Shown one piece after another: positions 1-5,741 of a stretch of 5,994 bases of DNA. The notes under the pieces are model-generated. The model was not told where the DNA came from. It did no database searches and worked only from the letters and a program-made list of their open reading frames with translations. The stretch's first letter is position 1, and each line of letters starts with the position of its first letter. The stretch covers positions 1 to 5,994 of the forward strand of contig JAAZBI010000008.1 of assembly GCA_012513875.1 (NCBI GenBank), in the 5' to 3' direction. Position numbers and translations under genes: made by a program. This DNA comes from Mollicutes bacterium (lineage in GTDB: Bacteria > Bacillota_I > Bacilli_A > RF39 > UBA660).

Positions 1-2195
1 AATATCTTTTGATCTACTTTTTTAATTGTTTCTATTATTGTATCAGCTGTTATTTCTTTATCAAAAATAAAAGCTGCATCTTTAATAATGTTTGGAAACT
101 TAGATATTTCATGATATTTAAATTCTTTTGGTTTAATTGTATAAATCTTTTCTAAACTTAATTCTCCTAAATATAGAGGGTTTTTACTTAAATTAGGATG
201 AATACAACCTATAAAACCTACTTCTTGATTATCAATTAATATTCTTGAACTCATATAAGGATTAAATTCTTTTGATAAACTATCCGCTTTAAAACTAAAA
301 CGTCCACTAAATCCCAAGTGATTTAATAAATTTTCAACAATACCTTTAATTACATAATAATCTACTTCGCCTTTTTTACCTTGCCATAAATTATCTGAAT
401 AATTTCCACTCATTACTAATCCTAATTTTAATTCTTCACAATAAGTATCTTTTTCTTTAAAATAAACATTACTAATTTCATAAATATTAATATCTTTAAC
501 TTGACGCGATAAATTATATTCAATTGTTTTTAATAATGAAGGCAAAACACTTTGTCTAAGGGTTGTTCGATCACTACTCATTGGTGATAAAACCTTAATT
601 AAACTATCTTTTTCTTGGTTAAAAGTTAAAGCTTCTTCATCACTAATCAATGTATAAGTACGAACTTCATCTAAACCTAAACTTCTCATTCTTTTTGAAA
701 TATCTTTACGAAAAGCAATCTTTGGTTGATATCCTCCTACTTTAATAGGTTGCATTGGTAATTTGCTAACAATATTTTCATAACCATAAATTCTACCTAT
801 TTCTTCAATTAAATCAGCTTTTAATTTAATATCTAAAGCTCGATTAGGAACCTCTACTATAAACATAGTATCTTTTTCTTTAACTTTAAAACTTAATCTT
901 TTAAAAATAGAACTTATTTCTTCTATCGATAAGCTCATTCCTAACAAACTATTTATTTCTGTTTGAGAAATTTCTAAAACTTTAGATTCTTTTTCTAAAT
1001 TATCGACAACAACTTCGTCTTTTAAAACTTCTCCTGCTGCATATTTTTCTAAAAGATGACAAGCTCTCAATAAAGCTTGATGAGTATATTCGTGATTTAA
1101 TGGTTTTTCAAATCGCAATGATGCTTCACTTCTTAAATCTAAACGAAGTGATGTATAGCGAACTGAATAAGAATCAAATAAAGCACTTTCAATAATGATG
1201 TTTTTTGTATTTTCATCAATAGAACTATTTAATCCCCCCATAACTCCTGCAATTGCTAAAACTTCTTTTTCATTTGAAATAACAATATCATTTGATTGAA
1301 GTGATTGTAATTTTTTATCTAAAGTAATAACTTCTTCTTTTTCTTCTGCTAAACGAACTATTATTTCATTATTAATTTTATCAGCATCAAAAAAATGTAA
1401 TGGTTGTCCATATTCCAACATAACATAATTACTAATATCAACTAAATTATTAATTGGTCTCATTCCACAAGCTTGTAATCTTTTTTGAATAAACTCAGGT
1501 GATTCTTTAATCTCAACATTCTTAACTATTTTAGCTGTATATAATGGACATTTATCAGTGTTAATTTTTATATCTAATTGATCCTTAGCTGATTCCTCTA
1601 TTTCATGTACTTCTAAATCAGGCAACGACACATCTTTATCTAAAATAGTAGCGACTTCATAAGCAAAACCTAAATGATTAGTGCAATCACTACGATTTGG
1701 ATTTAAATCTAATTCGAATATTACATCATTTAATCCTAAATATTCTAATGGATCTTCTCCAATTGGAGCTTTATCATTTAAAACATGAATTCCTTTGTCA
1801 TAATTTTCTTCTTTGTTTTCTAATCCTAATTCAAATAGAGCACAAATCATTCCTTGAGATTCAATACCACGAATTTTTGTTTTTGAAATTAAGAATTCTC
1901 CCGGTAAAAAAGCTCCTTCTTTGGCAACGATAACTTTTTGATCTTTATCGACATTACTTGCACCACAAATAATTTGTAATTGTTCAGTTCCAATATCAAC
2001 TTGGCAAACTTTTAAATGGTCTGAATCAGGATGATCTTGACATTCTAAAACTTTTCCAATTACTAAATTTTTAATTGAATTTTTTTCAATCTTTTCAACA
2101 TTAACTCCAGCTTTAGTGATTTTTTCAGATAATTCCTCTACAGAAATATCTTTGATATCTACATATTCACGAAGCCAATTTAAACTAATTCTCAT
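1..2195 (-). CDS. pheT: Phenylalanyl-tRNA synthetase beta subunit, C-terminus cut by window edge
   Basis: Beta subunit of the cytoplasmic alpha2-beta2 enzyme that charges tRNA-Phe. It binds tRNA and hydrolyses Tyr mischarged onto tRNA-Phe. I read 731 uninterrupted codons from ATG at 2193-2195 to the left edge; bacterial PheT is usually about 800 residues, so roughly 70 are missing. Domains in order: N-terminal MRISLNWLREYV; EMAP-like tRNA-binding domain about 40-150 with HPDSDHL at 55-61; B3/B4 editing domain about 210-380 with GQPLHFFD at 263-270; B5 domain about 405-475 ending DLIEEIGRIYGYENI; catalytic-like fold about 480-685; start of the FDX-ACB anticodon-binding domain from about 690 (SKFPNIIKDAAF). 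His267, Glu336 and Ala358 align with E. coli editing-site residues His265, Glu334 and Ala356, so editing is probably intact. One oddity is RFEKPLNH at 361-368, where relatives have RFE(K/R)GVDP. The start overlaps the end of pheS by 11 nt and has AGGTGA at 2201-2206. Identity is certain; only the C-terminus is unseen. Confidence 0.97.
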   Translation of the reverse strand, partial: MRISLNWLREYVDIKDISVEELSEKITKAGVNVEKIEKNSIKNLVIGKVLECQDHPDSDHLKVCQVDIGTEQLQIICGASNVDKDQKVIVAKEGAFLPGEFLISKTKIRGIESQGMICALFELGLENKEENYDKGIHVLNDKAPIGEDPLEYLGLNDVIFELDLNPNRSDCTNHLGFAYEVATILDKDVSLPDLEVHEIEESAKDQLDIKINTDKCPLYTAKIVKNVEIKESPEFIQKRLQACGMRPINNLVDISNYVMLEYGQPLHFFDADKINNEIIVRLAEEKEEVITLDKKLQSLQSNDIVISNEKEVLAIAGVMGGLNSSIDENTKNIIIESALFDSYSVRYTSLRLDLRSEASLRFEKPLNHEYTHQALLRACHLLEKYAAGEVLKDEVVVDNLEKESKVLEISQTEINSLLGMSLSIEEISSIFKRLSFKVKEKDTMFIVEVPNRALDIKLKADLIEEIGRIYGYENIVSKLPMQPIKVGGYQPKIAFRKDISKRMRSLGLDEVRTYTLISDEEALTFNQEKDSLIKVLSPMSSDRTTLRQSVLPSLLKTIEYNLSRQVKDINIYEISNVYFKEKDTYCEELKLGLVMSGNYSDNLWQGKKGEVDYYVIKGIVENLLNHLGFSGRFSFKADSLSKEFNPYMSSRILIDNQEVGFIGCIHPNLSKNPLYLGELSLEKIYTIKPKEFKYHEISKFPNIIKDAAFIFDKEITADTIIETIKKVDQKI

Positions 2196-3237
2196 TATTT
2201 TCACCTACTCTTTGATCAAATTGTCTGATAAATCGAAGATCATTATTATAGAAAGTTCTAATATCAGTAATTCCATATTTCAACATAGCTATTCTTTCAG
2301 CTCCAAAACCAAAAGCAAAACCTGTATATTTTTCACTATCATAACCAGACATGTTTAATACATTAGGATGAACCATTCCAGCTCCTCCTATCGTTATCCA
2401 ACCAGTATTTTTACATATGTTACAGCCTTTTTGTTGACAGTTGAAACAAGACACATCCATTTCTACTGATGGTTCAGTAAATGGATAATATGATGGACGA
2501 AAACGAGTTAAACGATTTTCTCCAAATAAATGTTTCATTAACAAATCAAAAGTACCTTTTAAATCTGCTAAGGAAATATTTTTATCGACTAATAATCCTT
2601 CAATTTGAGTAAAATTGTGAGAATGACTTGCATCATCATTATCTCGACGATATGTTTTTCCTGGACAAAGAATTCTAATTGCTGTTTTTTCTTTGTTAGC
2701 TAACATAGTTCTAACTTGAACTGGAGAAGTTTGACTTCTCAATAAGAATTCGTCTCCTTTAATATAAAAAGTATCTTGAGCATCACGAGCTGGATGTCCT
2801 TTAGGTAAGTTTAACATTTCAAAATTATATAAATCTTGTTCTACTTCTGGTCCTTCAACAACATCATAACCCATTGCAATAAAGAATTCCTCAATTTGTT
2901 CAGTTATCTTTTCAATAGGATGAGCACTTCCTTGTTTTATTTTAAATGCTGGAAGCGTAACATCAATTTTAGAACTTTCTAAAGTTTGATTAATTTTAGT
3001 CAATTCTAAACTTTCTTTTAATGATTCGATTTGTTCAGTAATGAAGTTACGAAGTTCATTAATTTTAACACCTTGTTCTTTTCTTTCTTCTAATGATAAA
3101 TTACCTAGATTTTTACTTAATTCAGTTAAAACACTTTTTTTACCTAAATAATTAATTCTAATTTCATTTAAAGAATTTAAATCTTGAGCGTTTCCTAATT
3201 CTGATATAAATTCTTTTTTTACTGTTTCTAAATTCAT
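2185..3237 (-). CDS. pheS: Phenylalanyl-tRNA synthetase alpha subunit
   Basis: Catalytic subunit of the class II alpha2-beta2 synthetase; it activates phenylalanine with ATP and transfers it to tRNA-Phe in the cytoplasm. The 350 residues match the family length. Visible parts: an N-terminal coiled-coil arm (about 1-90) that contacts tRNA; motif 1 region AHPIEKITEQIEEFFIAMGY (105-124); HPARDAQDTFY (148-158); motif 2 YRRDNDDASHSHNFTQIEG (196-214); FTEPS (253-257); motif 3 GFGAERIAMLKYGITDIR (310-327). Ala308 in TGFAFG aligns with E. coli Ala294 of the phenylalanine pocket, the normal residue for Phe specificity. Four cysteines (C264, C267, C272, C275) form a CxxC-x4-CxxC knuckle, which is absent from E. 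coli PheS but which I recall from Firmicutes. ATG at 3235-3237 is preceded by AGGAGG at 3243-3248 with a 5-nt spacer. The gene is first in the operon under the T-box leader and ends with TAG inside pheT. Confidence 0.98.
   Translation of the reverse strand: MNLETVKKEFISELGNAQDLNSLNEIRINYLGKKSVLTELSKNLGNLSLEERKEQGVKINELRNFITEQIESLKESLELTKINQTLESSKIDVTLPAFKIKQGSAHPIEKITEQIEEFFIAMGYDVVEGPEVEQDLYNFEMLNLPKGHPARDAQDTFYIKGDEFLLRSQTSPVQVRTMLANKEKTAIRILCPGKTYRRDNDDASHSHNFTQIEGLLVDKNISLADLKGTFDLLMKHLFGENRLTRFRPSYYPFTEPSVEMDVSCFNCQQKGCNICKNTGWITIGGAGMVHPNVLNMSGYDSEKYTGFAFGFGAERIAMLKYGITDIRTFYNNDLRFIRQFDQRVGENNEN
2201..2206 (-). promoter_or_regulatory. Ribosome binding site of pheT inside pheS
   Basis: AGGTGA lies 5 nt before the pheT ATG, within the last codons of pheS. 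It fixes the pheT start at 2195 and implies that ribosomes finishing pheS (stop at 2185-2187) can restart directly on pheT, which suits equal amounts of the two subunits. Confidence 0.8.
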
Positions 3238-3242
3238 GTTAT

Positions 3243-3248
3243 CCTCCT
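3243..3248 (-). promoter_or_regulatory. Ribosome binding site of pheS
   Basis: AGGAGG, close to the full anti-Shine-Dalgarno match, sits 5 nt before the pheS ATG. It lies 8 bases past the terminator T-run and outside both alternative hairpins, so the leader seems to act by transcription termination and not by hiding this site. Confidence 0.85.
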
Positions 3249-3255
3249 CTTATAT

Positions 3256-3283
3256 AAAAACGTCCTTAATAATAAGGACGTTT
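3256..3283 (-). terminator. T-box leader intrinsic terminator
   Basis: An 11-bp perfect stem, AAACGTCCTTA (3283-3273) pairing with TAAGGACGTTT (3268-3258), with a 4-nt loop TTAT and a run of five T (3260-3256) overlapping the 3' arm. It stops transcription before pheS when tRNA-Phe is charged. Its 5' arm is shared with the antiterminator. Confidence 0.93.
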
Positions 3284-3300
3284 AAACGCGGTACCACCTT
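3274..3300 (-). promoter_or_regulatory. T-box antiterminator element
   Basis: Alternative fold that binds the free acceptor end of tRNA-Phe. AAGG (3300-3297) pairs with CCTT (3277-3274), and GCGT (3289-3286) pairs with ACGT (3281-3278, one G-U pair) around a TTAA loop. The 7-nt bulge TGGTACC (3296-3290) holds TGGT, complementary to ACCA of uncharged tRNA-Phe (discriminator A). Bases 3274-3281 also form the 5' arm of the terminator, so the two structures exclude each other. Confidence 0.92.
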
Positions 3301-3474
3301 AATTCACAATAACGTGCACTCAAACTCTTAACGCGAGCAACGTCATATTCTCATATGAACTAGATAGTGAATTCATAAAGTTATTTTTTAGGTTTGCACC
3401 AAACACCTTTTCTCTAGACAAAATAATTTTTATTACTACTCTATCATCATTGTTTTTAATCTCAATATACTTCA

Positions 3475-3503
3475 ATTATACCTAATCAATCATTTTTTGT
3501 CTA
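3475..3503 (-). promoter_or_regulatory. pheST promoter (housekeeping sigma type)
   Basis: -35 TAGACA (3503-3498, 5 of 6 to TTGACA), a 17-bp spacer and a perfect -10 TATAAT (3480-3475). This places the transcript start near 3468, about 14 nt before Stem I of the T-box leader, as expected for this regulator. The -35 box overlaps that of the plus-strand promoter. Confidence 0.87.
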
Positions 3504-3526
3504 TCTTTTTTCGAATATGATATAAT
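3497..3526 (+). promoter_or_regulatory. Promoter of the radical SAM gene
   Basis: -10 TATAAT at 3521-3526 preceded by TGA (3518-3520), which makes an extended -10. A weak -35 TTGTCT is at 3497-3502 with an 18-bp spacer. The transcript would start near 3532-3533, only about 10 nt before the TTG start codon and at the edge of the AGGTGG site. A second possible -10, TATGAT at 3516-3521, would give a leader about 5 nt longer but has no clear -35. Confidence 0.65.
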
Positions 3527-3531
3527 TAATT

Positions 3532-3537
3532 AGGTGG
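3532..3537 (+). promoter_or_regulatory. Ribosome binding site that sets a TTG start
   Basis: AGGTGG lies 5 nt before TTG at 3543-3545. The in-frame GTG at 3534 falls inside this site and has no ribosome binding site of its own, so the TTG is the better start. Confidence 0.75.
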
Positions 3538-3542
3538 TTAAT

Positions 3543-4451
3543 TTGAATCCTTTTTTATATACTTTTGATAACAAAAGATATCACACTTTAAATTATTATT
3601 ATAAAAATAAATATAAAAGAAAAGTAGCTAAACTTACTTTAGATGCTCATTTTTCTTGCCCTAATAAAGATCAAGGACAGCCTTGTATTTATTGTCATGA
3701 AAGTTTTAATCCTTTATCTTTAGATGAACAATATCACGAACAAGTAAAAATTGTTAAAAATAAATGGCCTGATGCAGTTTATATCGCTTACTTAGGATAT
3801 AGTACAAACACTTATAGCGATTTAAAAACATTAAGAAAGATTTATGAATTAGTCTTATCTAAAGAAAATGTTATGGGATTAACGATTGGGACTAGACCAG
3901 ATTGTCTTTCTAATGAAATTATTAAATATTTAAAAGAATTAAATGAAAAAACAAATTTAACTGTTGAATTAGGATTACAAACAATTCATGATAAAACATT
4001 AAAATTAATTAAAAGAGGTCATGATTTAAATTGTTTTGAAAAAGCAGTTGAAGATTTAAGAAAAAATAATATAGAAGTTGTTGTTCATATTATTAATGGA
4101 TTACCTGGAGAATCTAAAAAAATGATGTTAGAAACAATTACTTATTTAAACACTTTAGATATTCAAGGATTAAAGATACATATGCTTCATATTTTAAAGG
4201 ATACTGAATTAGAAACATATTATCAAAATAATAAATTTAAATTATTAAGCAAAAAAGAATATATTTCATTAGTATGTGATCAATTAGAAAGATTAAATCC
4301 TAAAATAGTCATTCATCGTTTAACAGGAGATCCAGATACTAAAGATTTAATTGAACCAAAATGGATTGTCAAAAAAGTTAACGTTTTAAATGGAATTGAT
4401 AAAGAATTATTTGAAAGAAATAGTTATCAAGGAAAAAAATCAGAAATATAA
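3543..4451 (+). CDS. YtqA/YhcC-type radical SAM protein (TIGR01212 family)
   Basis: A radical SAM enzyme expected to hold a 4Fe-4S cluster and cleave S-adenosylmethionine; its substrate is not established to my knowledge. Counted from TTG at 3543 it has 302 residues, near the family length. The opening NPFLYTFDNKRYHTLNYYY resembles B. subtilis YtqA and supports this start. Cluster cysteines are C39, C48 and C51 (C-x8-C-x2-C), shorter than the C-x11-C-x2-C of E. coli YhcC. Other family landmarks: YLGYSTNTY (83-91), GTRPDCL (116-122), VELGLQTIHDKTL (141-153), RGHD (158-161), GLPGES (186-191), KIHMLHILKDTELE (211-224), and HRLTGDP (258-264) with a C-terminal SYQGKK. The gene is divergent from pheST and transcribed alone. 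In B. subtilis ytqA sits beside ytqB, a tRNA-wobble methyltransferase gene; no such neighbour is seen here, so a tRNA role is only a suggestion. The stop TAA lies in the loop of the shared terminator. Confidence 0.9.
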   Translation: MNPFLYTFDNKRYHTLNYYYKNKYKRKVAKLTLDAHFSCPNKDQGQPCIYCHESFNPLSLDEQYHEQVKIVKNKWPDAVYIAYLGYSTNTYSDLKTLRKIYELVLSKENVMGLTIGTRPDCLSNEIIKYLKELNEKTNLTVELGLQTIHDKTLKLIKRGHDLNCFEKAVEDLRKNNIEVVVHIINGLPGESKKMMLETITYLNTLDIQGLKIHMLHILKDTELETYYQNNKFKLLSKKEYISLVCDQLERLNPKIVIHRLTGDPDTKDLIEPKWIVKKVNVLNGIDKELFERNSYQGKKSEI

Positions 4452-4466
4452 TTATTTCTGATTTTT
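4435..4466. terminator. Bidirectional intrinsic terminator between convergent genes
   Basis: A perfect 14-bp inverted repeat, 4435-4448 pairing with 4453-4466, around a 4-nt TAAT loop. The core is ATCAGAAATA / TATTTCTGAT flanked by A-runs on the left and T-runs on the right, so on either strand the transcript ends in a hairpin followed by U residues. It serves the plus-strand radical SAM gene and the minus-strand membrane protein gene. The stop codons at 4449-4451 (plus) and 4452-4454 (minus) lie at its centre. The stem is AT-rich, so its strength is uncertain. Confidence 0.85.
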
Positions 4467-5741
4467 ATTTGTTATTAACATCATTTTTTCAAATAAATAA
4501 TTTTCTAAAATTAAATTATCTTCTTTTGTCATTTCTGTTTCTCGAACATAATTAGTTATGGTTGGTAAAACAATATCTTTTTCTGTATCAACATTTATAA
4601 TAGCATTCATTCTAAAATCTAATGTTTCTTCTAAAGAATTTAATTTGAAATTAAAATCAAGATTATCTTTCCATACCTTGTTATTTTCAATAATTTCTTT
4701 TTTATTATTAATTGAACCTGTCACTGTTAAAGCATCTCCTAAACTAGTTAAAGAATAAGTGGTTTTTTCTTCAGAAATTTTATCTATTTCCAAAGTTATA
4801 AATGGAATGTTTTCAACATAAAAATTTAAAGTTTGTTTGGAACTGTTTAGTTCTGATTGATATCTAAATAGTTTTTTAGTACCGTTTGTTATTTCACTTT
4901 GAATAATTTCCTCTTGATAAACAAATAGATCAAATTTTATATTTTCTTTTAAAACAACTTCTTTTTTAATATCTTTAATCATTTGTTCAGAATCAATATC
5001 ACCTAACAATTCAATTGTTTTTTTATCATTCTTTAAATCATTAACTACTTTAATTAACAGTGCTTCAATTCTTTCCTCATTAAGTGTTAGTGATAATTTT
5101 TCAGCATTATAATTCTTACCATTGATTTTAATAGTTTCAACATGAGAGCTGAAATCTGATTCTTTTAAGCCACCTAATAATGAATCTTTCAGCTTTCTCG
5201 TTACATATTCATTGTCTTCGTATGAAACTGTTGTCGTACTTGGTATTTTTGTTTTTTCTGCTTTTATATATTTATCAAATACTTTTGGAAGCAATATATA
5301 AGTACCGTTTTTTGTTTCATAATAATTAATTGCAATAAACTCTTTATCTTTATAAGTGCTATTAAGCAACATATAACTTTCTTTTTCTTGAGAATTAATT
5401 CCAACTTTTAAGTTTAATTTAAAATTATCAAGAAAAGTTAAAATTTGCATAATTGATTCGTCTTTAAAATCTGCAACAATATTAAAATCTAAATCTATCC
5501 CTAATTCATAACTTTCATCATCTTTAACAATTCCTATCGTATTATCTTGAGGATTTTTAAATTTTTCAATCATTTCATCATATTTTTTATTAACTAAATT
5601 TAAAAATTTATTTTTATTAGAATTCATATTAAAAAAGAAAAACGTTCCTATACCAATTAATAAGATTAAAACAATTGCAAAAAAAATAATTATTTTTTTA
5701 TGATCAGTCTTTATTATTTCTTTCTCTTTAATTTTTTTCAT
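4452..5741 (-). CDS. Uncharacterised single-pass membrane protein with large extracytoplasmic domain
   Basis: I do not recognise a characterised function for this 429-residue protein. It starts with a lysine-rich cytoplasmic stretch (1-16, KKIKEKEIIKTDHKK), then one strong membrane helix at about 17-38 (IIIFFAIVLILLIGIG followed by TFFFF). There is no lipobox cysteine, so it should stay anchored by an uncleaved helix with about 390 residues outside. The outer part is rich in K, E, N and D, has alternating beta-like segments (for example 80-155 and 265-345) and short helices (222-260), and lacks cysteine entirely, which fits an extracellular protein without disulfides. A motif INGKNYNAEKLSLTLNEE at 206-223 and LPKVFDKYIKA at 151-161 recall uncharacterised anchored proteins of gut Bacilli, possibly a LolA-like beta sheet; this is a guess. 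ATG at 5739-5741 has GGAGGT at 5748-5753 and overlaps the preceding SPFH gene by ATGA. It ends in the shared terminator. Confidence 0.85.
   Translation of the reverse strand: MKKIKEKEIIKTDHKKIIIFFAIVLILLIGIGTFFFFNMNSNKNKFLNLVNKKYDEMIEKFKNPQDNTIGIVKDDESYELGIDLDFNIVADFKDESIMQILTFLDNFKLNLKVGINSQEKESYMLLNSTYKDKEFIAINYYETKNGTYILLPKVFDKYIKAEKTKIPSTTTVSYEDNEYVTRKLKDSLLGGLKESDFSSHVETIKINGKNYNAEKLSLTLNEERIEALLIKVVNDLKNDKKTIELLGDIDSEQMIKDIKKEVVLKENIKFDLFVYQEEIIQSEITNGTKKLFRYQSELNSSKQTLNFYVENIPFITLEIDKISEEKTTYSLTSLGDALTVTGSINNKKEIIENNKVWKDNLDFNFKLNSLEETLDFRMNAIINVDTEKDIVLPTITNYVRETEMTKEDNLILENYLFEKMMLITNKNQK

Larger units (their letters stand above)
3241..3468 (-). ncRNA. T-box riboswitch leader, tRNA-Phe responsive
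   Basis: Untranslated leader of pheST that senses uncharged tRNA-Phe. Stem I spans about 3454-3358. Its base pairs GATAG (3445-3441) with CTATC (3367-3363), and AAC (3454-3452) with GTT (3360-3358) across a kink-turn-like bulge. Above this is a symmetric 7x7 specifier loop, AGTAGTA (3440-3434) facing GAATTCA (3374-3368), in which TTC at 3371-3369 is the Phe specifier codon followed by the expected A. The AGAGA bulge is at 3415-3411 and the distal loop around 3407-3391. A small hairpin CATAT-GAGA-ATATG follows (3357-3344), then a stem III region (about 3345-3310). The T-box sequence AAGGTGGTACCGCG is at 3300-3287, with bulge TGGT matching the ACCA end of tRNA-Phe. The 5' end is estimated from the promoter. 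The pairings were done by eye; family and specificity are secure. Confidence 0.95.

Noticed and set aside
1697..1933. Plus-strand open frame of 78 codons
   Set aside because: It lies wholly inside pheT on the opposite strand, is rich in Leu/His as expected of an antisense reading, and has no ribosome binding site.
1..2195. Possible frameshift or decay in pheT
   Set aside because: Translation from 2195 to the edge gives 731 uninterrupted codons with all expected domains in order; the gene is simply cut by the window.
2116..2358. Plus-strand open frame of 80 codons across the pheS/pheT junction
   Set aside because: Antisense shadow of two certain genes; Ser/Ile-rich low-complexity product with no family resemblance.
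3534..3542. GTG at 3534 as start of the radical SAM protein
   Set aside because: The GTG is part of the AGGTGG ribosome binding site; the TTG at 3543 is properly spaced and gives an N-terminus that matches the family.
4558..4758. Plus-strand open frame of 66 codons
   Set aside because: Antisense to the 429-residue membrane protein gene, with no start signals.
5738..5741. TGA read as tryptophan (Mycoplasma-type code)
   Set aside because: All six tryptophans are TGG and TGA acts as a stop at a well-formed ATGA overlap. Reading through it would add only eight residues before TAA, so this single site is not proof, but nothing favours recoding.
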